This document shows, one piece after another, positions 1 through 7,631 of a stretch of 11,083 nucleotides of DNA (position 1 is the first letter of the stretch; each line of letters opens with the position of its first letter). Source of the stretch: Marinospirillum sp. (lineage in GTDB: Bacteria > Pseudomonadota > Gammaproteobacteria > Pseudomonadales > Halomonadaceae); contig NZ_JACUUA010000116.1 in assembly GCF_014859565.1 (NCBI RefSeq), positions 1 to 11,083 of the forward strand. Reading direction: 5' to 3'. The notes below the pieces were generated by a model. That model made no database searches, was not told the DNA's origin, and was given only the letters and a program-made list of their open reading frames with translations. The position numbers were made by a program, and so were the translations under genes.

Positions 1-1359
1 CCTGCACCTGCAGCAGCTCCTCAGGCTGCAGCGCCCGTTGCTGCGGCTGCTCCAGCAGGCCGTCAGGAAATTCGGGTACCGGATCTGGGTGGTCACGCTG
101 AAGTTGAAATCATCGAAGTGAATGTGAAGGCCGGTGATGAGCTGAATGCTGAAGACACCCTGATTACCCTGGAAACCGACAAGGCCACCATGGATATCCC
201 TTGTCCTTATGCTGGCAAACTGGTGGAGCTGTTGGTTAAAGAAGGTGACAAGGTTTCTGAAGGTCACCTGATTGGTTACATTGAGGCAGAAGGAGTCAGC
301 AGTACCGCAGCAGCAACGCAGACTGCGGCTCCGGCTACTCAGGCGTCCACTCAGGCTCCTGCAGCCCCGGCAACTCCCGCTGCTGCATCAGCCTCTGTAC
401 CTAGTTCTGCACCCAGTTCTACACCTGCTAAACCTGCCGGTAAGGTACATGCTGGTCCGGCAGTGCGTCAGCTGGCGCGTGAGCTTGGGGTTGAGTTGGC
501 ACAGGTCACTGGCAGTGGCCCCAGAGGTCGTATTCTTAAAGAAGACCTGCAGAATTTTGTTAAACAGGTGATGCAGCAGAGCCGTTCCGGTACAGCAGCA
601 GCTCCCGCAGCAGCTGGTGGTGCAGGTATTCCGCCGGTGCCAGTGCAGGATTTCAGCCAGTTTGGTGAGATTGAAGAAAAACCCATGGGCCGTCTGTTGA
701 AGGCCGGTGCGGTAAACCTGCATCGTTCCTGGCTGAATGTGCCGCATGTTACCCAGTTTGATGAAGCTGATATCACCGAGCTGGAAGACTTCCGCAAATC
801 AATCAAGGCAGAAGCGGAAAAGCAGGGTGCCAAGGTGACTCCGCTGCCCTTCCTGATCAAGGCCTGTGCACTGGCATTAAAAGCCTATCCACAGTTCAAT
901 GTATCCCTGGGTGCTCAGGGCGACACACTGATCTGGAAAAAATACATCAACATCGGTTTTGCCGTGGATACACCCGACGGCCTGCTGGTGGTGGTGGTGA
1001 AGGATGCTGACAAGAAAAGTGTTTATGACCTGGCGCGTGAATCTTCTGAGCTGGCAGCAAGAGCACAGAAGAAACAGCTGAAAGGTGAAGACATGAAAGG
1101 CAGCTGTTTCACCATTTCCTCCTTGGGTTCGATCGGTGGTACAGCCTTTACACCGATAGTAAACGCACCCGAGGTGGCAATTCTGGGTGTTTCCAAGGCC
1201 AGTATCAAACCCATCTGGGATGGCAAAACTTTCCTGCCGCGTCTGATGCTGCCCTTGTCCTTGTCTTATGATCACCGTGCTATTAATGGTGCTGATGCAG
1301 CACGTTTTATCACCTTCCTGTCGCAGCAGTTAAGTGATATTCGTAAAATGCTTTTGTAA
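1..1359 (+). CDS. aceF: Pyruvate dehydrogenase E2 (dihydrolipoyllysine acetyltransferase), 5' end cut by window
   Basis: This is the acetyl-transferring core of the cytoplasmic pyruvate dehydrogenase complex; it passes acetyl groups from lipoyl-lysine to CoA. The reading frame is open from base 1, so only the last 452 residues are present and the true start lies upstream. In order: an Ala/Pro-rich linker (residues 1-20); a lipoyl domain (about 21-98) with the lipoylated Lys61 in ETDKATMD; a second Ala/Pro linker; a peripheral-subunit-binding domain (about 149-186, with GPRGRILKEDL); and the catalytic domain (about 224-452). The catalytic motif reads DHRAING, giving His425 and Asn429, with a Ser at 373 (TISS). 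Family knowledge: Asn instead of Asp here is normal in Azotobacter- and Pseudomonas-type E2p. The leading linker suggests at least one more lipoyl domain upstream, and aceE is expected before it. Identification is very secure. Confidence 0.97.
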   Translation, partial: PAPAAAPQAAAPVAAAAPAGRQEIRVPDLGGHAEVEIIEVNVKAGDELNAEDTLITLETDKATMDIPCPYAGKLVELLVKEGDKVSEGHLIGYIEAEGVSSTAAATQTAAPATQASTQAPAAPATPAAASASVPSSAPSSTPAKPAGKVHAGPAVRQLARELGVELAQVTGSGPRGRILKEDLQNFVKQVMQQSRSGTAAAPAAAGGAGIPPVPVQDFSQFGEIEEKPMGRLLKAGAVNLHRSWLNVPHVTQFDEADITELEDFRKSIKAEAEKQGAKVTPLPFLIKACALALKAYPQFNVSLGAQGDTLIWKKYINIGFAVDTPDGLLVVVVKDADKKSVYDLARESSELAARAQKKQLKGEDMKGSCFTISSLGSIGGTAFTPIVNAPEVAILGVSKASIKPIWDGKTFLPRLMLPLSLSYDHRAINGADAARFITFLSQQLSDIRKMLL

Positions 1360-1382
1360 GACAACAACATAGCTTAAACCCC

Positions 1383-1412
1383 GAATAACTCCCGTAGCGG
1401 CGGGAGTTATTC
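1383..1412 (+). terminator. Hairpin after aceF, possible terminator without a clear U-tract
   Basis: The arms 1383-1394 and 1401-1412 pair perfectly over 12 bp (GAATAACTCCCG with its complement) around a 6-base loop. It begins 23 bases after the aceF stop, so it probably ends or stabilises the aceF transcript. No run of T follows; the sequence instead enters a chemotaxis-gene remnant, so the original tail may have been lost at a deletion joint. The hairpin is seen directly; its function is inferred. Confidence 0.6.
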
Positions 1413-1655
1413 AGTCAGGCACTCAGCCATATTCTGCAAGCCGTGCAGGATATTGATGCCAAAAACCAGCAGATAGCGGCTGCTGCGGAAGAATAATCGG
1501 CTGTTGCCAGTGAAATTGATGCCAATCTGGGACGAATTCGGGATGGCAGTGAAGCCAGTGCTCAGGGTGCTCAGGCGACCTCAGAATCCAGTCAGGCACT
1601 GACACAAACTACCATAAGTTTGCAGCAGGCCATCAGCGCTTTCCGGGTTGCCTGA
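1413..1655 (+). pseudogene. C-terminal remnant of a methyl-accepting chemotaxis protein, with an in-frame stop
   Basis: This frame translates to about 80 codons resembling the distal end of the MCP signalling domain. The residues NQQIAAAAEE are followed by a TAA stop at 1494-1496, then SAVASEID. In intact MCPs this stretch typically reads IA-AAEEQSAV-EEI, so the stop sits exactly where Gln is expected (CAA or CAG changed to TAA). The frame then runs on without a shift through Gln/Ala/Ser-rich helix sequence and ends SAFRVA followed by TGA (1653-1655), a typical MCP end. The sensor, HAMP and most of the signalling domain are missing: full MCPs are usually over 500 residues. No start codon or ribosome site serves it. 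Homology begins just after the aceF hairpin, suggesting a deletion joint there. A functional small protein is unlikely. Confidence 0.8.
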
Positions 1656-1678
1656 ACCGACTGCTCACCTTTTGTCTT

Positions 1679-1708
1679 AGTCCCCGGTGCTTGTCAGCTC
1701 CGGGGACT
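1679..1708 (+). terminator. Hairpin downstream of the MCP remnant, likely its old terminator
   Basis: AGTCCCCGG (1679-1687) pairs perfectly with CCGGGGACT (1700-1708). The 12-base interior can add three more pairs after one mismatch. It lies 24 bases after the MCP stop, and a mixed T-rich stretch (about 1713-1729) follows at a short distance. It was probably the terminator of the ancestral chemotaxis gene and may still insulate adk from upstream transcription. The tail is imperfect, so efficiency is uncertain. Confidence 0.6.
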
Positions 1709-1741
1709 CCCTGTATTGTCCTTTATTTCGCGACGATCCAG

Positions 1742-2448
<707 letters not shown>

Positions 2449-2454
2449 TACAGC

Positions 2455-3135
2455 ATGACGCGTATACTGGCTCTGGATACCTCCTCCGACGCAGGTTCTG
2501 TTGCACTCTGGTGTGATGGTGAAGTGCTGGAGGATTTTCAACTGCTGCCCCGGCAGCAGGCTCAGGCACTGCTGCCACAGATCAAAAAGCTGCTGGCAGA
2601 TGCTGGTACTGAGCTGAGTCAGCTGGATGCACTGGCCTACGGTCGCGGGCCAGGCTCCTTCACCGGGCTGCGTATTGCTGCAGCCAGCATTCAGGGGTTG
2701 GCACTGGCGCTGGATCGCCCGGTCATCCCTGTTTCAACCTTACAATCCATCGCCTGGAGTACCCATCAGCAGTACTTTGCCAAAAAAGTACTGACCCTGC
2801 TGGATGCTCGCATGGATGAAGTTTACTGGTGTGCCTGGCAATGGCAGGATCAACAACCAGTAGCCTTAATGGCGGAAATGCTGAGCCAGCCGGAAGCGGT
2901 GATGCTGAACAAGCTGGATGATCAGGACTGGGTGCTGGCTGGATCGGGTGCTGTATTTGTTGAGCGTTTGCCACCGGTTTTGCGGAGTTGTATTCAGCAG
3001 GAATTGCCGGAGATTCGACCTGCGGCTGGTGCCATGGCACATCTGGCGGCACAAATCTGGCAAGCAGGGGGTGCTGTGGATGCTGCTGAAGCTCAGGCGG
3101 TTTATTTGCGTGACAAGGTGACTCATGGCAGCTGA
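2455..3135 (+). CDS. tsaB: tRNA threonylcarbamoyladenosine biosynthesis protein TsaB
   Basis: TsaB is the non-catalytic ASKHA-fold partner that holds TsaD and, with TsaE, completes the universal t6A37 modification of ANN-decoding tRNAs. The 226-residue length is typical. The N-terminus ILALDTS is the ASKHA phosphate-1-like strand. The family signature GRGPGSFTGLRI lies at 63-74, and LLDARMDEVYW, a standard TsaB motif, at about 115-125. The C-terminus has AVYLRDKV. It starts six bases after the adk stop with no convincing Shine-Dalgarno site, which suggests translational coupling to adk. The adk-tsaB order also occurs in pseudomonads (established knowledge). Known in older literature as YeaZ. 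Confidence 0.96.
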   Translation: MTRILALDTSSDAGSVALWCDGEVLEDFQLLPRQQAQALLPQIKKLLADAGTELSQLDALAYGRGPGSFTGLRIAAASIQGLALALDRPVIPVSTLQSIAWSTHQQYFAKKVLTLLDARMDEVYWCAWQWQDQQPVALMAEMLSQPEAVMLNKLDDQDWVLAGSGAVFVERLPPVLRSCIQQELPEIRPAAGAMAHLAAQIWQAGGAVDAAEAQAVYLRDKVTHGS

Positions 3136-3220
3136 TTGCCCTGAGACAGGTCAAGTTTTGCACCTGCAGGACGATAAGTTCTTTGTCCACAACAAAGTGA
3201 TCCATCCTTCCCAGAGATAA
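3125..3220 (+). CDS. Possible 31-residue small ORF overlapping the tsaB end
   Basis: An ATG at 3125 overlaps the last 11 bases of tsaB in another frame. It is preceded by AAGGTG (3113-3118), a plausible ribosome site at good distance. The ORF runs 31 codons to TAA at 3218-3220. The product is hydrophilic (starting MAADCPETGQ, containing DDKFFVHNK) with no membrane segment or known motif. It is in the same frame as the next gene, and only one codon separates its stop from that gene's ATG. It could be a real small gene, a leader coupling translation to the downstream ORF, or the displaced 5' part of that gene after a stop mutation. I do not recognise it. Confidence 0.3.
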   Translation: MAADCPETGQVLHLQDDKFFVHNKVIHPSQR

Positions 3221-3223
3221 AGT

Positions 3224-3502
3224 ATGCGTATCCAGGGTTCCGTTCAGTCACCCCAGCCGCAACCGCTCAGGCGACGTAAAAAAGCGCCGGAGAGTGTTGA
3301 TGACACTGCTGAAAAGCCGAGTGCAGCCAAGGGTGTTATCCGACTGGATCCTGAGGTGGACTATATTGCTGCTGATGAATCCTGGGAGCTGGACGAACGT
3401 GAACTTTCAGCCAGAGCCAGACGCGCTCTGCAGGGTTACTGGATGGTGGCACATCAGGGACGTCTGGCGGCTGAATGGCACCGTATTGATCTTTATGTCT
3501 GA
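3224..3502 (+). CDS. Conserved-looking hypothetical protein, 92 residues, between tsaB and rsmJ
   Basis: I do not recognise a named family. The ATG at 3224 is the first start after an in-frame TAA at 3218-3220; the only upstream purine stretch is a weak AGAGA at about 3213-3217. The product has a Pro/Gln-rich N-terminus followed by a basic cluster (RRRKK at 17-21), an acidic middle, and a C-terminal segment with RARRAL-x-GYW, then EW and a final RIDLYV. There is no signal peptide or membrane segment. It sits in line with adk, tsaB and rsmJ, with rsmJ starting 11 bases after its stop, so it is probably co-transcribed with them. The basic patch and the neighbours would suit an RNA or ribosome context, but that is only guilt by association. 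Confidence 0.7.
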   Translation: MRIQGSVQSPQPQPLRRRKKAPESVDDTAEKPSAAKGVIRLDPEVDYIAADESWELDERELSARARRALQGYWMVAHQGRLAAEWHRIDLYV

Positions 3503-3513
3503 AATTCTTTTCC

Positions 3514-4302
3514 ATGTCTGCTGAACTCACTGGTTTGATTCTTTGTATCCCCCCCGCACATGAACAAGCCACTTGCTGGGCTGATCAATTACAACTGCCG
3601 CTGACGACTGAGCTGCCTGTCAGTGGGCTGTATCTGCGTTGTGACGCTCATGGTTTGTCACTGGTTCATGCTAACTTGCCAGATATTCATCCAGTGCGGG
3701 TGGATTTTACTGCTGGTGTCCTGGCACACCGCCGCCAGTTTGGTGGTGGGCGAGGTCAGGCGATTGCCAAAGCCTGTGGACTTAAGCCCGGTATTTCACC
3801 GCGTATACTGGATGCCACACTTGGATTGGCTGCAGATGCTTTTGTGCTGGCTTCTCTGGGTTGTCCGGTATTGGGTATTGAGCGCCACCCCTGGGTAGCC
3901 GCTCTGGTACAGGATGCCTTGCAAAGATCCACTACTGATCCTGAACTGGATTGGTTGCAGCAGCGTTTGCGACTGGTCAGGGGTGATTCCACCATGAGTA
4001 TGGCGGTACTGGCAAAGGCAGCTGATTTTTCCCCGCAGGTGATTTATCTAGACCCGATGTTCCCACACAGTGATAAAAGTGCACAGGTCAAAAAGGAAAT
4101 GCGGTTTTTCCGCGATCTGGTCGGTAAGGATGAAGATGCAGATCTGTTATTGCAGCAGGCATTGGATTTGGCCAGCCACCGGGTGGTGGTCAAACGGCCA
4201 CGTAAGGCGCCCTGTCTGGTAGGGCGAGCACCTAACCTCAGTCTGGAAGGCAAGGCCAACCGCTTCGACATCTACACCCTGCGTAGCCTGGAAAAAGCAT
4301 AA
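3514..4302 (+). CDS. rsmJ: 16S rRNA (guanine1516-N2)-methyltransferase RsmJ
   Basis: SAM-dependent enzyme that methylates N2 of G1516 in 16S rRNA. The 262-residue length fits the family (E. coli form about 250). The SAM-binding motif I region reads ILDATLGLAADAFVLASLG (98-116), followed by GIERHPWVAALVQDAL, where the acidic Glu is expected to hold the SAM ribose. The family-defining DPMFPHSDKSAQVKKEMR begins at 180 with the catalytic-type DPMFP, and VVVKRP follows at about 224-229. The start is the first ATG after the previous stop; no strong ribosome site is visible, so coupling to the upstream ORF is likely. A run of seven C occurs early in the gene (about 3549-3555), a slip-prone tract that remains in frame here. 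It was formerly called YhiQ. Confidence 0.93.
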   Translation: MSAELTGLILCIPPAHEQATCWADQLQLPLTTELPVSGLYLRCDAHGLSLVHANLPDIHPVRVDFTAGVLAHRRQFGGGRGQAIAKACGLKPGISPRILDATLGLAADAFVLASLGCPVLGIERHPWVAALVQDALQRSTTDPELDWLQQRLRLVRGDSTMSMAVLAKAADFSPQVIYLDPMFPHSDKSAQVKKEMRFFRDLVGKDEDADLLLQQALDLASHRVVVKRPRKAPCLVGRAPNLSLEGKANRFDIYTLRSLEKA

Positions 4303-4394
4303 AACACGAAGGTGGTTGTTAATAAATCAGGTCTTTTGATGTTTTTATCTCTGGCAAAAGTTCCCGGCAGAAGGTTGAATTATCTTGGCTGATA

Positions 4395-6770
4395 TCACTC
4401 ACTTGGCTGCCGCCATGTCAGGCTGAGTAAGCTGTGCCTTAATTGGGGATCGAAGAGTTTTCTGCCTTGTCGGGTCACTCGCAGCAGTTCTTCGCTGTAC
4501 ACCAGTCGCTGGTGTTCATCCAGGCTCAACCATCCCTGATCCATCAGCTGTTGTAATGCCTGGGCAAACAGGCGGCTGTCCGAATATTCCGGTGAGTCCA
4601 GCCCCTGTAAGATGGTCAGGCGTTGTGCCATTTCACGGCTTTGGTTGATCAACTCGTTGCTGGTTAATTGTCCGTTACCGTTGCGTTCCAGTAAAGCCAG
4701 CAGCAGGTAAAAACGCTCCAGCGCTGGTTGTACCAAACTACCCAGTAATCTCAGACGCATACATCCCGGCAGGTGTTCAGCGGGTCGCTGCCAGTGTTGA
4801 TCGACCGTTTTTTCCAGCAAGCCCAGTTGAGTGAGTTGTTCCAGGCTGGTATCAAACTGTGCATCCAGTTGTTGATCTTCCAACAGGGGTAAAAACAGTT
4901 CTTCTGCTAACAGGGGGTATACCAGTAAAGCTTGTTGTTTCAGCTGTTCACTGCTCAAGGTTTTCTGGTTCATAAACAAAAAAGCCACCAGCCCCGGCAG
5001 GGCAAACAGATGCATGGCATTGTTACGATACCAGGTCAGCAGGATACCCTGTTGTTCATTACAGCGGTAAAGATCACCCAACGGATGCGGCATTTTTTCT
5101 ACAAATCCCAGCTTTTCCCCTGCTGCCAGCCAGTCTTCCGGCTGTCCATCCGGCAAGGCGGTTACATCATTCATGCTTGCCAGCTGTGCCAGGGTTTGCA
5201 TCTGTGCCAGCAGGTTGTTGGCCTCCAGCACACGGTGTGGACTGGCGAGCAGTGCCAGTGCTAAAAGATTGGCTCGGTTCAGGGTGGCGGCTTGATTGAT
5301 GCCGCAAGCCACCTGCCGACAGAGCTGGCTGACCTGTCGGGTGCGATCTGTTTTAGTGGTTGTCGGTGTTGAATTCAGTGGAATCGGAGTTCCAAAGCTG
5401 ACATCCACCTGACCAAAATATTGCCGGAGATTACGCAGCACACGCAGCAGATCCAGTGGTGATTCTTTCTTTTTGCTTTTGCCGCGCAGTTCATGCAGGT
5501 AGGTGGAGCCTTCCAGCACTTTTTCATAACCCAGGTGAACGGGAATCAGTAGCAGGGGTTTGGTGACACCTCGTTCGGCGGCCTGCAGGGTCATGGATAA
5601 CATGCCTGCCTTGGGTGGCAGGGTACGGCCGGTGCGTGAGCGGCCACCTTCTACAAAAAACTCAACCGGGTGTCCCTGTTTTAGCAGGTGGTAAAAATAT
5701 TCATTAAACACTGCGGAGTAGAGCGGGTTGTCACGAAAGCTGCGGCGCATAAAAAAGGCACCACCTCGGCGCAACAGGGGGCCGATGATTGGCATATTCA
5801 GGTTAATGCCTGCAGCAATGTGCGGTGGCATCAGGCCATTTTTAAACAACACATAAGACAACAGCAGGTAGTCGATGTGGCTGCGATGACAGGGCAGGTA
5901 CACCAGCGTGTGTTGTCCGGCCAGGGATTTGAGCCTGTCCAGCCCGGTAATGCGAATGCCGGCATAAAGCTGGTTCCAGAGGCGGGATAACAGCCGATCC
6001 ATTACCAGCAGTACGGGATAAGACACATTGGAGGCAATTTCGTTGATATAAGCCAGTGCCTGCTCACGCGCTGCTTTTGCTGAAGTGACCTGTGCCTGTT
6101 GCTGGATGGCTGCCCGCAAAGCGGGAGAGGTCATCAGGCTATTAACCAGTGTGCGACGGTGAGAAAGATCCGGCCCGAGGATTCTGGTGCGTACCCTGCG
6201 AAAATACTGCTGCAACAACCGACGGCTTTTATTCGCCGCATAACTGGCACCTTTTGCCATCAGTTGTGGTTGAGCCATCACCCGTCGGGCACGTACCGGT
6301 TGTCCGGCCTCGACCCAGAGTTGTCGGCCATGCAGCAGGATGGCAAACCAGCGCCGGATGCCGCCCATAAAAGCCCAGGAGTCAGCGGTGATGATTTTTA
6401 GCAGGGATTCTTCGCGCCCCGGTGCACGTCCCCAGAAAAAACTGACAGGAATCAGCTGCAAATCTGCATCCGGGCTGGATTGTAATACTTGCCAGACGTG
6501 TTCCAGATCCTGTAGGTATAACAGACTGGTGTCAAAATGCTGATTGCCCAGTGCCTGACTGCCGGTTGCTGGCAACTGGTGTTGACGAATCAGCCGTTGC
6601 AACAGCAGTTTTTCAGTCAGACTGTAACGATCCAGCAGGTAAAAGGTGGGCAGATCCTTGCGGAGACCCTGTAAATCAGGGGTAAAATGCGGCCTGACCA
6701 GCAGGCGCAACAAGCCGTTGAGCAATAGGCGGTAGGGCCAGGTCAGGGCTGTCAGTCGTAGTCGTGGCAT
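4395..6770 (-). CDS. plsB: Glycerol-3-phosphate 1-O-acyltransferase PlsB
   Basis: Inner-membrane-associated enzyme that acylates sn-glycerol-3-phosphate at position 1, the first step of phospholipid synthesis. With the start chosen here it has 791 residues; E. coli PlsB has 807. The four acyltransferase blocks are visible: HRSHID (295-300, catalytic His and Asp), GPLLRRGGAFFMRR (about 330-343), VEGGRSRTGR (373-382) and IPVHLGYEK (about 409-417). The long C-terminal part is typical of PlsB rather than PlsC. I chose the ATG at 6768-6770 because GGAG precedes it closely and the product MPRLRLTALTWPYRLLLN resembles the amphipathic family N-terminus. An ATG 13 codons upstream (6809) would overlap a divergent remnant and has a poorer ribosome site. 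It faces rsmJ tail to tail across 92 bases, in which I see no clear terminator. Confidence 0.96.
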   Translation of the reverse strand: MPRLRLTALTWPYRLLLNGLLRLLVRPHFTPDLQGLRKDLPTFYLLDRYSLTEKLLLQRLIRQHQLPATGSQALGNQHFDTSLLYLQDLEHVWQVLQSSPDADLQLIPVSFFWGRAPGREESLLKIITADSWAFMGGIRRWFAILLHGRQLWVEAGQPVRARRVMAQPQLMAKGASYAANKSRRLLQQYFRRVRTRILGPDLSHRRTLVNSLMTSPALRAAIQQQAQVTSAKAAREQALAYINEIASNVSYPVLLVMDRLLSRLWNQLYAGIRITGLDRLKSLAGQHTLVYLPCHRSHIDYLLLSYVLFKNGLMPPHIAAGINLNMPIIGPLLRRGGAFFMRRSFRDNPLYSAVFNEYFYHLLKQGHPVEFFVEGGRSRTGRTLPPKAGMLSMTLQAAERGVTKPLLLIPVHLGYEKVLEGSTYLHELRGKSKKKESPLDLLRVLRNLRQYFGQVDVSFGTPIPLNSTPTTTKTDRTRQVSQLCRQVACGINQAATLNRANLLALALLASPHRVLEANNLLAQMQTLAQLASMNDVTALPDGQPEDWLAAGEKLGFVEKMPHPLGDLYRCNEQQGILLTWYRNNAMHLFALPGLVAFLFMNQKTLSSEQLKQQALLVYPLLAEELFLPLLEDQQLDAQFDTSLEQLTQLGLLEKTVDQHWQRPAEHLPGCMRLRLLGSLVQPALERFYLLLALLERNGNGQLTSNELINQSREMAQRLTILQGLDSPEYSDSRLFAQALQQLMDQGWLSLDEHQRLVYSEELLRVTRQGRKLFDPQLRHSLLSLTWRQPSE

Positions 6771-6774
6771 ATCA

Positions 6775-6778
6775 CTCC
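6775..6778 (-). promoter_or_regulatory. Ribosome binding site deciding the plsB start
   Basis: On the minus strand GGAG stands 4 bases before the ATG at 6770. The alternative ATG at 6809 has AGGAAA about 11 bases away, which is less favourable. This supports the shorter plsB product. Confidence 0.5.
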
Positions 6779-6807
6779 GGGATGACAGGTCAATAACAAG
6801 GGGCACC

Positions 6808-6894
6808 ATGAAAAAACACTTTTCCTGGCGATCCGGACTGCTGGTGGATGGTCGCCATTTTTTTCCGGATGTGCTGGCTCAACGGCTGCGATAA
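6808..6894 (+). pseudogene. N-terminal remnant resembling ClsB-type phospholipase D/cardiolipin synthase
   Basis: A 28-codon ORF begins at ATG 6808 with AAGGGG (6798-6803) four bases upstream, and ends at TAA 6892-6894. The product starts MKKHFSWRSG and continues LLVDGRHFFPDVLA. From memory of the family, E. coli ClsB begins MKCSWREGNKIQLLENGEQYYP, and related PLD proteins carry WR-x-GN-x-x-x-LL-x-(D/N)G-x-x-(F/Y)(F/Y)P at the same place. Here the order and spacing match except for about four residues missing after WRSG. Both HKD catalytic motifs and all the rest are absent; the next gene on the other strand begins about 20 bases later. I infer a deletion remnant of a PLD-family gene once divergent from plsB. 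The match rests on a short stretch, so a chance or peptide-coding ORF is possible. Confidence 0.5.
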
Positions 6895-6905
6895 AAGCAG
6901 CCGTT
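6881..6905. repeat. 9-bp perfect inverted repeat (hairpin) between the PLD remnant and the YecA-family gene
   Basis: AACGGCTGC (6881-6889) pairs with GCAGCCGTT (6897-6905) around a 7-base loop. It contains the TAA of the PLD-like remnant and lies just past the 3' end of the minus-strand gene at 6916. On neither strand does a T-run follow the stem: on the minus strand the T-rich stretch comes before it. It is probably an mRNA 3'-end stabiliser or a Rho-dependent or weak terminator for the minus-strand gene. Function is inferred. Confidence 0.5.
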
Positions 6906-6915
6906 AAAATAAAAA

Positions 6916-7551
6916 TCAGCGGCGGCGATTTTTGCTGCTTTTGTTGTTACGGGTAGGTGGAGTAGGTGGTTTTTCTTCCGGGGCATTCAGTTGACAGTAG
7001 ATATCCAGCAACAGCTCGGGCAGTTGCTGGGTAAACTGGGACATCAACGCCTGATCTTCTTCCATTTCAGCAAAGTCTTCTTCTTCACTGAACAGGCCGG
7101 ACAGCGCCATCAAAGGCAACAGCAGTTCGGCAATATCCTGCTCTTGGCTACCCAGCCAGAGGTCTTCCTGTTCAAAAACTGCCTGCATAAAACCGGCACA
7201 CCAGTCACCAATAAAACCTTCAGTGTCTTCATTTAGATCAGTATCAAAAGGCAGCTCAATACCGCCGCCTTGATAAAACCCCTGACGAGCCGAGCGGCTG
7301 GCTTCTTCCAGCAATTGCAACAGCTGATCCGCGGCAGTACCGATAGCTGGTGTATTGGCAAATAAAGAAGGCAACCAGTCGGTGGCGGTACTGTCTTGTG
7401 GTTCCATGGCTCTGGCAGTGATATAACCCAGAGCAATAAACAGGTCTGCATCTTCATCTTCATCCGTGCCCAGTTGAATCAGCAGTTCATCCAGTTGCTC
7501 CAACTGGTCAGTATTCAGTAACATCCGGGGCAGTTCATTTTCCTGATTCAT
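6916..7551 (-). CDS. YecA/YgfB (UPF0149) family protein
   Basis: A 211-residue acidic protein with the layout of the UPF0149 family: GYITARAMEP followed by DWLPSLF (the usual GFLTA...EWLP pattern) and a second half with GFIGDWCAGFMQAV, matching the family's W-x-x-GFxxG segment. The molecular role of the family is not well settled. It lacks the C-terminal SEC-C zinc motif (CPCGSGKKYKKCC type) seen in some YecA proteins, and ends instead in a Pro-rich, strongly basic tail (PPTPPTRNNKSSKNRRR). I chose the ATG at 7549-7551 because AGAGG precedes it; the ORF could extend 21 codons further, but that extension looks unlike the family. It is divergent from the SprT-like gene, so the 80-base gap should hold both promoters. 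Confidence 0.8.
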   Translation of the reverse strand: MNQENELPRMLLNTDQLEQLDELLIQLGTDEDEDADLFIALGYITARAMEPQDSTATDWLPSLFANTPAIGTAADQLLQLLEEASRSARQGFYQGGGIELPFDTDLNEDTEGFIGDWCAGFMQAVFEQEDLWLGSQEQDIAELLLPLMALSGLFSEEEDFAEMEEDQALMSQFTQQLPELLLDIYCQLNAPEEKPPTPPTRNNKSSKNRRR

Positions 7552-7555
7552 AAAA

Positions 7556-7560
7556 CCTCT
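7556..7560 (-). promoter_or_regulatory. Ribosome binding site of the YecA-family gene
   Basis: On the minus strand AGAGG stands 4 bases before the ATG at 7551. It favours this start over the longer in-frame extension to 7614. Confidence 0.5.
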
Positions 7561-7620
7561 GAGGCAAGGAGCGGTTGATTTCAGGATTCTACCTGTCAGG
7601 CGACTGGCAGGCACCAGAGA

Positions 7621-7625
7621 AAAGG
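7621..7625 (+). promoter_or_regulatory. Ribosome binding site for a GTG start of the SprT-like gene
   Basis: AAAGG stands 6 bases before GTG at 7632, a good spacing. A stronger-looking AAGGAG at 7566-7571 lies only 3 bases from an in-frame TTG at 7575, too close to work well. This supports the GTG start. Confidence 0.45.
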
Positions 7626-7631
7626 TGTTTT

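Noticed and set aside
1276..1296. AceF active-site motif DHRAING carries Asn instead of the common Asp.
   Set aside because: Azotobacter- and Pseudomonas-type E2p enzymes naturally use Asn at this position, so it is not a defect.
3181..3197. Small hairpin CTTTGT/ACAAAG between tsaB and the 92-residue ORF.
   Set aside because: Only 6 A/T-rich base pairs with no T-run; too weak to call a terminator or attenuator.
4303..4394. Search for a terminator between the convergent rsmJ and plsB genes.
   Set aside because: No stem of useful length with a T-run is visible on either strand.
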